This document shows positions 17,088-26,269 of a stretch of DNA of 64,000 bases, piece by piece. Source of the DNA: Brumimicrobium sp040882265 (lineage in GTDB: Bacteria; Bacteroidota; Bacteroidia; Flavobacteriales_D; Crocinitomicaceae); assembly GCA_040882265.1 (NCBI GenBank), contig JBBEBO010000157.1, positions 1 to 64,000 on the forward strand, written 5' to 3'. Under the pieces are notes generated by a model, which was given only the letters and a program-made list of their open reading frames with translations, was not told the DNA's origin and made no database searches. A program made the position numbers and the translations under genes. Positions within the stretch are counted from its first letter, which is position 1, and every line of letters begins with the position of its first letter.

Positions 17088-18960
17088 TTTTTTGATCTAA
17101 TTCGTTAAACTCTTCTTCTTCGATAAATACTTTTCCTTTGACTTTTTTCCAAGTCATCCAAAGTAAAATACCGCTGATTATTGCCGTAATTGAAAGCCAT
17201 AGTGCCAATATATGCTTACCGTAAATCCAGTTTCCTGTTGCAAACATTGTAGTGTAAACGAATATTGCGCCAACAACCATAGCCAAAATCCCTGCAGGAA
17301 CGGTCCACGGTTGTTTTTTGTTTTCTATCGTTACGTTCTCAGCATTTGCTTTCTGAATCACCTTCTTCCATCCTGGTCCACCGGGCTGAATTTTTGTGTA
17401 GAAATCTCTCAGTTTTTGATCACTTTCTGGTTTAGTAAACAGAGCAACAGCTACCCAAGCTATTGTTGTAATCAACACAACGATAGGAAACATTGTCCAA
17501 CTGGGGAAAATGCCTTGTATTTTTTCTCCCAACTCATTTGTTTCTCCAAAAAGTATCGTTCCAACGGCTGTAAAGTTGAATAAAATAGAAATGATCCCCG
17601 AAGAAAACATAGCTGTAATTTCGGACCATGCGTTTATTCTCCACCAAAACCAGCGCAGAATAAAAATCAGTCCTGTTCCTGCTCCAAACATTAAAATGAT
17701 GTCGAACAGTTGTTTTGCATTATTCAAAAACAAAGCGAATGCCGCACTTGCAACCATCAAAACAACAGTCGATAATCGACCCACATTTACGAGTTCCTTT
17801 TCGCTAGCATTTTTATTGACTTGTTGTTTGTAAAAATCATTGACCACATATGAAGAACCCCAGTTCAAATGTGTTGAAATCGTTGACATGTATGCTGCTC
17901 CCAAAGAGGCTAAAACCAATCCTAGCAAACCACTTGGCAGCATCGTCAACATCGCAGAATAGGCCAAATCGTGTCCCAATTTTCCTTCTTCCACATTAGG
18001 AAATGCTGCTTGAATACTAGCAATATCAGGGAAAATAACAAGTGAAGCCAAAGCAACAATAATCCACGGCCACGGACGCAGCGCGTAGTGCATAATATTG
18101 AAGAAAAAAGTTGCGCCTACTGCATGGTTTTCATTTTTGGCGGCTAACATTCGCTGAGCGATATAACCTCCACCTCCAGGTTCTGCACCAGGATACCAAG
18201 CACTCCACCACTGCACAGCGAGTGGAATAATCAAAATTCCAATTAACGCTTCCTTGTTAGAGAAATCAGGCAGTAAATCAATCTTATTTTGAACATTCTC
18301 GTGCGTAATCATATTTGCTATCCCACCAACTTCTGGAAGGTTCACCAAATAGTAGGCTGCCCCAATGGATCCCGCCATGGCAACAAAAAACAGTAAAAAG
18401 TCGGTATAAATTACTCCTCGAAAACCGCCCAAAGCACTAAATGCAACTGTAATCGTTCCCGCAATTCCAACGGTTTGAAGTGGTGTGAGGCCGAGCATGA
18501 TTTGGCCGATTTTAATTGCCGCAAGTGTAACTGCAGACATAGCCATAATATTAAACCCGATACCGAGATAAATGGAACGAAAACCTCTTAAAAAACGCGC
18601 AGGTTTTCCGCCATAGCGCAATTCATAAAACTCCATGTCTGTGGTAACATTGGACTTTCTCCAGAGTTTTGCATATACAAAAACCGTCAGTAACCCCGTC
18701 AAAAGGAACGCCCACCAAACCCAGTTTCCAGAAACACCATCATTTCGTACAATGTCGGTTACGAGGTTCGGCGTATCCGTAGAAAACGTAGTCGCCACCA
18801 TAGAAAACCCGAGCAACCACCAAGGCATATTCCGTCCAGAAAGGAAATATTCTGCGCTATTTTTCCCAGATTTTCGAGAGACAATGATACCAATTGCCAG
18901 TACAATCCCAAAGAATGTAAAGATGACTGTTAAATCTAAACCGCTTAATTCCATCCGCAA
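17074..18960 (-). CDS. sodium:solute symporter (SSS family)
   Basis: A 628-residue integral membrane protein of the SSS family (PutP/SGLT fold). About 13-15 hydrophobic helices are visible from residue 8 onward. The family-typical early segment GRNMPWWLLGFSMVATTFS (about 42-60) includes residues near the sodium site, and GFRGVIYTD follows near 180. It probably takes up a solute coupled to Na+, but the substrate (sugar, amino acid or carboxylate) cannot be deduced. It forms an overlapping pair with the thioesterase downstream. Confidence 0.85.
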   Translation of the reverse strand: MRMELSGLDLTVIFTFFGIVLAIGIIVSRKSGKNSAEYFLSGRNMPWWLLGFSMVATTFSTDTPNLVTDIVRNDGVSGNWVWWAFLLTGLLTVFVYAKLWRKSNVTTDMEFYELRYGGKPARFLRGFRSIYLGIGFNIMAMSAVTLAAIKIGQIMLGLTPLQTVGIAGTITVAFSALGGFRGVIYTDFLLFFVAMAGSIGAAYYLVNLPEVGGIANMITHENVQNKIDLLPDFSNKEALIGILIIPLAVQWWSAWYPGAEPGGGGYIAQRMLAAKNENHAVGATFFFNIMHYALRPWPWIIVALASLVIFPDIASIQAAFPNVEEGKLGHDLAYSAMLTMLPSGLLGLVLASLGAAYMSTISTHLNWGSSYVVNDFYKQQVNKNASEKELVNVGRLSTVVLMVASAAFALFLNNAKQLFDIILMFGAGTGLIFILRWFWWRINAWSEITAMFSSGIISILFNFTAVGTILFGETNELGEKIQGIFPSWTMFPIVVLITTIAWVAVALFTKPESDQKLRDFYTKIQPGGPGWKKVIQKANAENVTIENKKQPWTVPAGILAMVVGAIFVYTTMFATGNWIYGKHILALWLSITAIISGILLWMTWKKVKGKVFIEEEEFNELDQKNDTE

Positions 18961-19381
18961 TTAAATATTGAGATTCAAAGAAACAAATAATATGTGGTTG
19001 CAAAATCTATTGAAAAGATTTTGTTTCAAGTTGGGGGTGTTAGTAAGTTGCGTAACCAATATGCCGGGTGAAATTATATCCCTAGCCAAATGTGGTGAAA
19101 AAATATAGCTTTTGGCTGGTAATAGATAAGACAAGCGCATTTGAATTTAAAGCTCTTTTTTGTTTTATTAAATCAAACCAAAGGTTCTTTTGCCACGGGG
19201 CCTGTCCCGGGAATACGGGATTAACCCGTGGTTAAAGAGGAATAAGGAAGATCTTATTTTGGCGCGACTTTTTGCTTCAAAAATCGTGACAAAATGCTCT
19301 CTTTTCGAGATTTCGTTTTTAAATGCGTTTGGCCTATAGTAATAGGTTATTCATTTACTTTTTAATTGAAAAACTCGAGTT
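18961..19381. other. intergenic region with compound hairpin
   Basis: About 420 bp without a supported gene between the symporter and the fic operator. At 19193-19231 is a nested structure: CCACGGG (19193-19199) pairs with CCCGTGG (19225-19231), enclosing TCCCG (19205-19209) and CGGGA (19216-19220). GC-rich for this genome. It lacks a following T-run, so it is not an obvious terminator. It may be a repeat-derived structure or small RNA element. Nothing else is recognisable. Confidence 0.4.
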
Positions 19382-19457
19382 TACGGCTCAAACTAATTAC
19401 AAATACGGCTCAATATTAGGTGTTTTTGAGCTGAAAAAGACATATATTTGAGCTGTA
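19382..19457 (+). promoter_or_regulatory. four-site symmetric operator and promoter of fic
   Basis: Four copies of a 10-bp motif: TACGGCTCAA at 19382-19391 and 19404-19413, and its inverse at 19426-19435 (TTGAGCTGAA) and 19448-19457 (TTGAGCTGTA). Start-to-start spacing is 22 bp each time and the whole is symmetric about 19419.5. A -7 element TATATTTG (19443-19450) overlaps the last copy, and the fic ATG is at 19474. This is what an autorepressing, two-dimer DNA-binding protein would need; the fic product has an N-terminal winged helix. Confidence 0.7.
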
Positions 19458-19473
19458 TTTAATATTTACTATT

Positions 19474-20508
19474 ATGTCAAATCAGGAAAAAGTATTAGAA
19501 GTAGTAAAAAATTATCCTTTATTATCTTCATCAGAAATACATGAAAAACATGGCTTAGACATTAGTTTTGCTACAACCAAAAGGCTGCTTGCGAAGTTGG
19601 TTTTAGAAAATTTAATAGAATCTGAAGGAAAAGGAAAAGGCACGAAGTATAAAGTGTCTATAGCGTCTCAAATTATAAAGAAAGTCGATTTAGAAGAATA
19701 TTATAAACAAGAAATTGACGAAAGAACAATTAAGCGCCAATTTGATTTTGAGTTAATCAATGATGTATTGCGAACAGTCAATCTTTTTAATGAAGAGGAA
19801 TTGAAAAAACTAAACAGTCTACAAAATCAGTTTTCTTTAAAAAGCCAAGAGCTTTCCCAGTTTGAGTTCGAAAAAGAAATGGAGCGTTTAGCGATTGATT
19901 TAAGCTGGAAATCATCAGAAATAGAGGGAAACACCTATTCTCTTCTAGAAACAGAGCGTTTATTAAAAGAAAAAATAACTGCTGAAGGTAAAACCAAAGA
20001 TGAAGCTACCATGCTGCTTAATCATAAGGATGCATTGGATTTTATTTTGCAAAACCCTGACTATTTAAAAGAGTTAACGGTAGCAAAGATTGAAAATATA
20101 CATAGTGTTTTAGTTAAAGACCTTCAAATTGATCGGAACATTAGAAAACGAAGAGTCGGTATTTCAGGAACTAACTTCAAACCCATTGACAATGAATTTC
20201 AAATTAAAGAAGCGCTTCAAAGTATGTGCGATTTAGTGAACGCTAAAAGTAGTGTTTTTGAAAAATCCCTATTCATCATCGTTCTCATTTCTTATATACA
20301 ACCTTTCAACGATGGAAACAAGAGAACAGCACGCATTGTGAGTAATGCCATTTTAATAGATAAAAACTTTTGCCCCATTTCTTTTAGAACCGTTGATTCT
20401 ATAGAGTATAAAAAAGCGTTGTTGTTATTCTATGAGCAAAATAACATTTCTGCTTTTAAGGAGATCTTTATTGAGCAATTTGAATTTGCTGTGGATACTT
20501 ATTTTTAG
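19474..20508 (+). CDS. Fic-family protein with N-terminal winged helix, degenerate active site
   Basis: A 344-residue protein: winged helix-turn-helix at residues 1-62, then a helical linker and a Fic domain. The inhibitory helix motif S147-x3-E151-G152 is intact, placing it in the class with an N-terminal autoinhibitory helix. The core loop reads Q276-P-F-N-D-G-N-K-R-T-A-R287; the position normally held by the catalytic histidine is glutamine, while the phosphate-binding residues remain. AMP transfer by the usual mechanism is therefore doubtful. With the operator immediately upstream, an autoregulating transcription factor with a nucleotide-sensing Fic domain is a plausible inference. Converges on serS. 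Confidence 0.85.
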   Translation: MSNQEKVLEVVKNYPLLSSSEIHEKHGLDISFATTKRLLAKLVLENLIESEGKGKGTKYKVSIASQIIKKVDLEEYYKQEIDERTIKRQFDFELINDVLRTVNLFNEEELKKLNSLQNQFSLKSQELSQFEFEKEMERLAIDLSWKSSEIEGNTYSLLETERLLKEKITAEGKTKDEATMLLNHKDALDFILQNPDYLKELTVAKIENIHSVLVKDLQIDRNIRKRRVGISGTNFKPIDNEFQIKEALQSMCDLVNAKSSVFEKSLFIIVLISYIQPFNDGNKRTARIVSNAILIDKNFCPISFRTVDSIEYKKALLLFYEQNNISAFKEIFIEQFEFAVDTYF

Positions 20509-20531
20509 AATATTCTAATTAATAACCGCAA

Positions 20532-21803
20532 CTACCCAATCATATCAAACCCAACATACTTAACCAAAGCCTCAGGAATCTTAACTCCCTCATCCGTCTG
20601 GTGATTCTCCAATAAAGCAGCAACAATTCTAGGCAACGCAAGCGCACTTCCATTCAAGGTATGGCAAAGTTGTGTTTTCTTATCTTCTCCTCTGAAACGC
20701 AGCTTTAATCTATTTGATTGGAACGTTTCAAACAAAGAAACTGAACTTACTTCCAACCAACGTTCTTGAGCAGCAGAGTATACTTCAAAATCATAGGTGA
20801 TAGCTGAAGTAAAACCTAAATCTCCCCCACACAAACGCAAAACACGGTAGTGTAACCCTAATTTTTCTAAGAGTCCTTTTACGTGATCCACCATTTCTTC
20901 CAATGCTTTTTGAGAATTGTCTGGGTGTTCTATGCGAACTAGCTCCACTTTATCAAACTGATGTAGTCTGTTTAAACCACGAACATCTTTACCGTAAGAT
21001 CCTGCTTCGCGACGAAAACATGGCGTATATCCCGTAATTTTTACTGAAAAGTCTTTATTTGGAAGAATAACATCGCGATACATATTCGTCAAAGGAACTT
21101 CTGCCGTTGGAATAAGGTACAAATCATCTTCCGTCACATGGTACATTTGTCCTTCCTTATCAGGAAGTTGTCCGGTTCCAATTCCACTTTCTTCGTTCAC
21201 TACTAACGGCGGAATCACCTCTTCGTAACCCGCTTTTTCAGCTTCATCTAAGAAAAAGTTAATGAGTCCGCGCTGTAATTTAGCTCCTTTTCCTTTGTAG
21301 AAAGGGAAACCAGCACCCGTTACTTTAACGCCTATTTCAAAATCAATCAAGCCGTATTTATCAGCAAGTTCCCAATGAGGAATAGCATTTCCTTTGAACT
21401 GAACCTTCTCTCCTACTTCCTCAACTATTTCATTATCATCTTCTGATTTCCCAGAAGGAACAATGTCCTGCGGTACGTTTGGAATTTCGTACAGCTTATT
21501 TTGAATTTGGGTTTCAAGTTCGTTTACTTCTTGTTTTAAATCTTGCTCTTGCGTTTTTAAAACACCCGTTTTTTCTTTTGCTGCATTGGCTTCTTCCGTC
21601 TTCCCTTCACGAAAAAGCTGACCAATTTCTTTGGAAATTTTATTACTTTCAGATTGAACAGACTCCATCTCCGCTTTTTTAGCTCTCCACTGCTCGTCAA
21701 GTGATAAAATTGAATCTATCGTAGCGCTAACATCTATTCCGCGCTTTTTCAACCCTTCGACAATGACATCTCTATCCGTTCTAATTCTTGTAATTTCCAG
21801 CAT
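20532..21803 (-). CDS. serS: serine--tRNA ligase
   Basis: A 423-residue class II aminoacyl-tRNA synthetase that charges tRNA-Ser (and tRNA-Sec where present). The N-terminal 110 residues form the antiparallel coiled-coil arm that grips the tRNA variable arm. The catalytic domain follows with TAEVPL near 235, motif 2 FRREAG near 264 and motif 3 GSALALPR at 385-392. The length is normal. A -7 element TAAATTTG (minus strand, 21833-21840) lies about 30 bp before the ATG. Converges on fic with a 23-bp gap. Confidence 0.95.
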   Translation of the reverse strand: MLEITRIRTDRDVIVEGLKKRGIDVSATIDSILSLDEQWRAKKAEMESVQSESNKISKEIGQLFREGKTEEANAAKEKTGVLKTQEQDLKQEVNELETQIQNKLYEIPNVPQDIVPSGKSEDDNEIVEEVGEKVQFKGNAIPHWELADKYGLIDFEIGVKVTGAGFPFYKGKGAKLQRGLINFFLDEAEKAGYEEVIPPLVVNEESGIGTGQLPDKEGQMYHVTEDDLYLIPTAEVPLTNMYRDVILPNKDFSVKITGYTPCFRREAGSYGKDVRGLNRLHQFDKVELVRIEHPDNSQKALEEMVDHVKGLLEKLGLHYRVLRLCGGDLGFTSAITYDFEVYSAAQERWLEVSSVSLFETFQSNRLKLRFRGEDKKTQLCHTLNGSALALPRIVAALLENHQTDEGVKIPEALVKYVGFDMIG

Positions 21804-22144
21804 GCTGTTTTTGTTTAAACGACAAATTTAAAAGTTCTTAACTAATAAGCTTGCTTACTATTAAAATAAAATGAACCTCAATTTATTCGACTGCCAAATC
21901 AATGACTTTTTAAGCGTTGATTAAGGGTAAAAGCTTTAATTCTGTAGAATATAACTATAGGGTTCTTTATAATTTTTTCAAGCTTAGTGTTATTGTTTCT
22001 TTTAACATTAAATCAATCCCACAAAATAAAAATACTTAGTGTACTCAATAACAAAATTTTATATTTTTTTAAAAATTGCTCATTTTTTTATTGTAAGTTT
22101 GTACTAACTTACTAAACATTGGTTTAACTAAAAAAACAAGACTT
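21804..22144. promoter_or_regulatory. divergent intergenic region with promoter elements
   Basis: About 340 bp of AT-rich sequence between serS and the secreted protein. Two -7 elements are visible: CAAATTTA at 21833-21840 (minus, for serS) and TAAGTTTG at 22094-22101 (plus, for the T9SS gene). The latter lies within a perfect inverted repeat, GTAAGTT (22093-22099) and AACTTAC (22106-22112), which could be a regulator site. Nothing else is recognisable in between. Confidence 0.5.
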
Positions 22145-23704
22145 ATGAAAAAGCTACTACTAGCACTGTTCTTAGGAACGATTATTTATGCACAGGGACA
22201 AGTGTGTACAATTGATTACTCGCAAACTTCTCCGGGAATTTACCCCGACACATTACCAACAGCAACCGTTGGAGATTTTTATGATACTGATATATCATTT
22301 CTTTTTCCAACTGATACGATGGGATTTGACTTCACTAATTTTCAGATCGTTTCTGTTAACCCACCTATGGGTCTTGATTGGGAATGTAGTAATGATGCAA
22401 ATGGATGTAACTATGATCCGCAAGCTGATCCTTTTGGCTGCGCAAGAGTATGGGGAACACCACTCATACCTGGTCAATATACTGTTGAAATAGGTGTAAT
22501 TGCTGATCTTACTATTCAATCTGGAAATGCTACAAGTTTTTTTGTGTATTTAGAAGTCCTTCCTTCACTTCAATCTAACGCTGGATTTTCAATGAATCCT
22601 GGGTTTGGCTGTGAGGACGCTACAGTAGATTTTACAAACAACAATCCAAGCGGAAATTATACACCAATACCCAATCAAACTCAAGGGTTTTTATATAGCT
22701 GGGATTTTGGCAATGGATCACAATCAACAGCTGAAAACCCAGGATCTCAGACCTATACTGGAGCTGGTGATTATTACGTTGATTATACTTGTATTATTGA
22801 CACTTTTGGCTTCTTTTTGGACGGTATAACAATTAATAATGTTAGTTGTGATGATGCTATTGGATTTGGGGAACCTGATATTTATATTTATGTATACGAT
22901 GGTGATGACAATTTAGTACATACTACTGAGAGTTCTCCAAATGATAATAATTTACCTCAAACACACTCCATGAATGTACAGTTAGATAACCCACCATATT
23001 ATGTAATGGTATGGGATGATGATAGCGACAATTGGACTGGTACGGCTGATGATAATTGTGTCAATGGAAATGAAGGTTCTACAGCATCTGCAAACCTGTT
23101 ACTACCTGCAATTGATAGTTATGGTACAACAACGCAGGTTGGTTCAAATGGAGGTTTGAATTTTACGTATGATATTAATAAACCAATAGTTGAAATAGAC
23201 TTGACGGACACGCTGACTATATACAGTAATCCTCCTACACCTATAATTGATGTAGATCAAAATGGTCCAGTATTAAGTACAGATGATCTAGGGTATAGTT
23301 ATCAATGGTACCTAGATGGGACACCAATTTCTGGTGAAACATCTACATCACATACTCCAACTACTCCTGGTTTATATACAGTTACTGCAGTTGATTCAAA
23401 TGGATGTTTTTCGACTTCACAAGAATTTGATTATGATAATGTCGGTTTAGAGAAAATGGATTTATTAGGGTTTAATATGTATCCAAATCCTGCTTCTGAT
23501 CAGGTGAAAATTGTATTTAATCCATCTGTAGAATTGGAAAGTGTTTCATTATTGGATTTGACAGGTCGTACTTTAATTAATGAAAGTAATATCGATAAAA
23601 ATTCAATAGTATTAAATGTTGCTGATCAAACTAGCGGAGTTTATATTGTTGCACTTAAGGCGGTTTCAGGACAAGTTCATACTTCGAAGTTAGTGATTGA
23701 ATAA
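22145..23704 (+). CDS. T9SS-secreted protein with PKD-like domain
   Basis: A 519-residue exported protein. Signal peptide at residues 1-19, then a putative Ig-like region, a PKD-like segment around 180-215 (WDFGNGS and a later GAGDYYV), Asp/Asn-rich loops typical of calcium-binding surface proteins, and a C-terminal type IX sorting domain (about 435-519) with MYPNPASD and SGVYIV hallmarks. It is therefore probably delivered to the cell surface or medium by T9SS. There is no catalytic motif; an adhesin or structural role is a guess. A terminator follows. Confidence 0.85.
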   Translation: MKKLLLALFLGTIIYAQGQVCTIDYSQTSPGIYPDTLPTATVGDFYDTDISFLFPTDTMGFDFTNFQIVSVNPPMGLDWECSNDANGCNYDPQADPFGCARVWGTPLIPGQYTVEIGVIADLTIQSGNATSFFVYLEVLPSLQSNAGFSMNPGFGCEDATVDFTNNNPSGNYTPIPNQTQGFLYSWDFGNGSQSTAENPGSQTYTGAGDYYVDYTCIIDTFGFFLDGITINNVSCDDAIGFGEPDIYIYVYDGDDNLVHTTESSPNDNNLPQTHSMNVQLDNPPYYVMVWDDDSDNWTGTADDNCVNGNEGSTASANLLLPAIDSYGTTTQVGSNGGLNFTYDINKPIVEIDLTDTLTIYSNPPTPIIDVDQNGPVLSTDDLGYSYQWYLDGTPISGETSTSHTPTTPGLYTVTAVDSNGCFSTSQEFDYDNVGLEKMDLLGFNMYPNPASDQVKIVFNPSVELESVSLLDLTGRTLINESNIDKNSIVLNVADQTSGVYIVALKAVSGQVHTSKLVIE

Positions 23705-23728
23705 CTAGTAAGATAATTTGTTAAGAAG

Positions 23729-23770
23729 TGGAGAAATCGATCTTATTGATCTATTTCTCCATTTTTTTTT
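23729..23770 (+). terminator. Rho-independent terminator of T9SS gene
   Basis: Stem arms TGGAGAAAT (23729-23737) and ATTTCTCCA (23753-23761) extended inward by GATC pairs, then a run of T. It lies 25 bp after the stop of the secreted protein gene and separates it from the kinase gene. Confidence 0.8.
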
Positions 23771-23841
23771 AAAATTCGCTGTTAAAAAAGGTTAACTGTG
23801 ATAGTTACGTTTTCATAATCCACTACATTAGGAACAAAAAG

Positions 23842-25485
23842 TTGAAACGTATAGGTCTTAAATACATTGTAATTCTAACAAGCACGGCGCTTCTTGTTCT
23901 TGTAAGTTTACAACTTTATCAAGCAAAACAACTTTATAATCAAAAGTCAGAAGAATTCAATTCACACATAGACAATGTTTTATCAAAAGTTGCTATCCGC
24001 CATGAAAAAGCTTCTGACCTAAAAAGATATTCCTCGTTCTTCAACAAAGACTTCAGTGGGCAGTACAAAAAAGCGCTAAAACAAGAGTTTCAAAATTTAG
24101 TTCCAGTAAGGGAGTCTGTTTCTATTCGAGACACCACGATTCAAGAAGATGGTAGAGGTGTGAAATACCTGTATATAACAGGAAAATCTTACGATTCTTT
24201 AACTGATGTAACAGCAAATCATAGTGTTCTTGCAAGAGATATTAGTGAGCTAGGTACTTTAATTAAAATGGGTGCAGATGATAAAAAAAAGAATCAACCC
24301 GACTCAACAGACTTAGCATATCAACTTGATAAAAATGTTATTTCTAGCTTATTTAAAAAGTCTAAATATATTAACGAGATGATGGTGAGTGCATTTAGAA
24401 CTGCAGATTTTCTGTCTCCATCTCAGCGAGTTGATTTAGCTTTTTTAGACTCAATGATTGCAAAGACATTTGAATATGAAAAGTTAGAAACCAAATACAA
24501 TTATGCTATTCTAAATGAAGAATCAGAAATTGTAAACTTTCCGTCCTTTACAGACAAGTATAATATTGATATAGATACAACTAGGAGTAAATCAGTAAGA
24601 CTTTATCCAGGCAATATTTTTGACGAAGAATTGACATTACATGTATCTTTTCCAAGTAAAGGGAGTATTTTATTTAATGAAATGTGGCTTACATTAACCG
24701 TGAGTATACTTTTAGTTATATTAGTTGTAATTTCTTTTTATGCAATGTTTAGAACCATTATATATCAACGTAGATTAGCGATAGTTAAAAGTGACTTTAT
24801 AAGTAACATGACTCATGAATTTAAAACTCCAATAAGTACTATTTCGTTAGCTTGTGAAGCTATGAGGGATCAAGATATGACGAAAGAAGATGTTGAATCA
24901 ATCAAGCCATATGTTAAAATGATTGATGAAGAAAATAAAAGATTGGGAGGTCTAGTAGAGCAAATTTTAAAAACGTCCGTGCTGGACAAAGGCGAACTTC
25001 AACTAAAAAGACAAAAACTTGAACTCAACGATATTGTAACAACGGCAGTACGTAAAGCTAAAATTAGAGTTCCTGAAAACAAAGGGAAAATTACGCTAAA
25101 CCAAGCTCCAGGGATGCTTTATTTTGAAGGAGATGAAGTGCACACAACTAATTTAGTGTCAAATTTAATTGACAATGCAATAAAGTACAGTAAGAAAGAA
25201 GTTGATATCACTATAACAACTGAAAAAACAAACGATGAATACAAGCTGATTGTTGAGGATAAAGGCATAGGAATAAAAAATGAACACTTAGATAAAATAT
25301 TTGATAAATTATATCGTGTACCTACTGGTAATATTCATAACGTAAAAGGATTTGGTTTAGGATTAAGTTACGTTAAAGCTATTGCCACAATGGAAGATTG
25401 GAGAATTAAGGTTAAAAGTAAATTTGGAGAAGGATCAACCTTCACACTAATAATCAATACAAATAAAAACAAAAAAAATGAGTGA
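23842..25485 (+). CDS. sensor histidine kinase (RprX-like)
   Basis: A 547-residue membrane kinase starting at TTG. One membrane helix at about 8-25, a periplasmic sensor region, a second helix near 282-302, no evident HAMP, then HisKA with phosphorylatable H325 in MTHEFKTPIST and a HATPase_c domain (N-box SNLIDNAIKY, G1 EDKGIGI, G2 GFGLGLSYV). The arrangement and the H-box wording resemble Bacteroidota RprX. It overlaps its response regulator by 8 bp. The stimulus is unknown; the RprX name is only a resemblance. Confidence 0.85.
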   Translation: MKRIGLKYIVILTSTALLVLVSLQLYQAKQLYNQKSEEFNSHIDNVLSKVAIRHEKASDLKRYSSFFNKDFSGQYKKALKQEFQNLVPVRESVSIRDTTIQEDGRGVKYLYITGKSYDSLTDVTANHSVLARDISELGTLIKMGADDKKKNQPDSTDLAYQLDKNVISSLFKKSKYINEMMVSAFRTADFLSPSQRVDLAFLDSMIAKTFEYEKLETKYNYAILNEESEIVNFPSFTDKYNIDIDTTRSKSVRLYPGNIFDEELTLHVSFPSKGSILFNEMWLTLTVSILLVILVVISFYAMFRTIIYQRRLAIVKSDFISNMTHEFKTPISTISLACEAMRDQDMTKEDVESIKPYVKMIDEENKRLGGLVEQILKTSVLDKGELQLKRQKLELNDIVTTAVRKAKIRVPENKGKITLNQAPGMLYFEGDEVHTTNLVSNLIDNAIKYSKKEVDITITTEKTNDEYKLIVEDKGIGIKNEHLDKIFDKLYRVPTGNIHNVKGFGLGLSYVKAIATMEDWRIKVKSKFGEGSTFTLIINTNKNKKNE

Positions 25486-26170
25486 TAAAGTTAAAATTTT
25501 ATTAGCTGAAGATGATAGTAATCTTGGATTGTTGTTAAACTCTTTTATCAAAGCCAAAGGGTTTGATGTTGACCTAGCTCATGATGGTAAGCAGGCACTA
25601 GAAAAGTTTAATAATCAAAACTATCAATTTATAATATTAGACGTAATGATGCCCGAAATGGATGGATTTACTGTTGCTAAAGAAGTAAGGAATGTTGATA
25701 AAAAAATACCTATTCTCTTTCTTACAGCTAAAACAATGAAAGAAGATAAATTAGAAGGATTTTCAATAGGAGCTGACGATTATCTAACAAAGCCTTTTAG
25801 TATGGAGGAGTTAGTTGCAAGGATTGAAGCAATCATTAAACGCTCTGAAATAAATAATTCGCCATTTCGAAAGGAATTTATTATTGGTAAATTTATTTTT
25901 GACCCTGAAAAAAGAACAATTTCCATAGATGAAAACGAAGAGCGTTTAACGACAAAAGAAAATCACTTACTTAAGTTACTTACTAAAAATAAAAATCAAG
26001 TGCTAGATCGTCAGGCAGCACTTCGAGCTATTTGGGGCGATGACAATTATTTTAATGGAAGAAGTATGGATGTTTACATTGCTAAACTGCGAAAAATTCT
26101 TAGGCAAGACGAATCTATTGAAATAATGAATGTTCACGGTAAAGGATTTAAGTTAATTGACAGAAACTAA
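25478..26170 (+). CDS. OmpR-family response regulator (RprY-like)
   Basis: A 230-residue two-domain regulator. The receiver domain (1-120) has acidic residues E11/D12/D13, phospho-acceptor D55 in ILDVMMPEMDG, and the conserved TKPF lysine near 105. The winged-helix DNA-binding domain (about 133-228) is of the Trans_reg_C type. It is coupled to the upstream kinase by an 8-bp overlap, so they form one two-component system. Target genes are unknown; tonB, 100 bp downstream, is a candidate by proximity only. Confidence 0.9.
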   Translation: MSDKVKILLAEDDSNLGLLLNSFIKAKGFDVDLAHDGKQALEKFNNQNYQFIILDVMMPEMDGFTVAKEVRNVDKKIPILFLTAKTMKEDKLEGFSIGADDYLTKPFSMEELVARIEAIIKRSEINNSPFRKEFIIGKFIFDPEKRTISIDENEERLTTKENHLLKLLTKNKNQVLDRQAALRAIWGDDNYFNGRSMDVYIAKLRKILRQDESIEIMNVHGKGFKLIDRN

Positions 26171-26269
26171 GATAGTCTCTTATAGGGGTTCAATGCCTTT
26201 ATTTAAAAGAGAATTCCCACATGGCATGAGATTTGGTGTTTTTAGATTATAATTTTAAAAACTATAATT

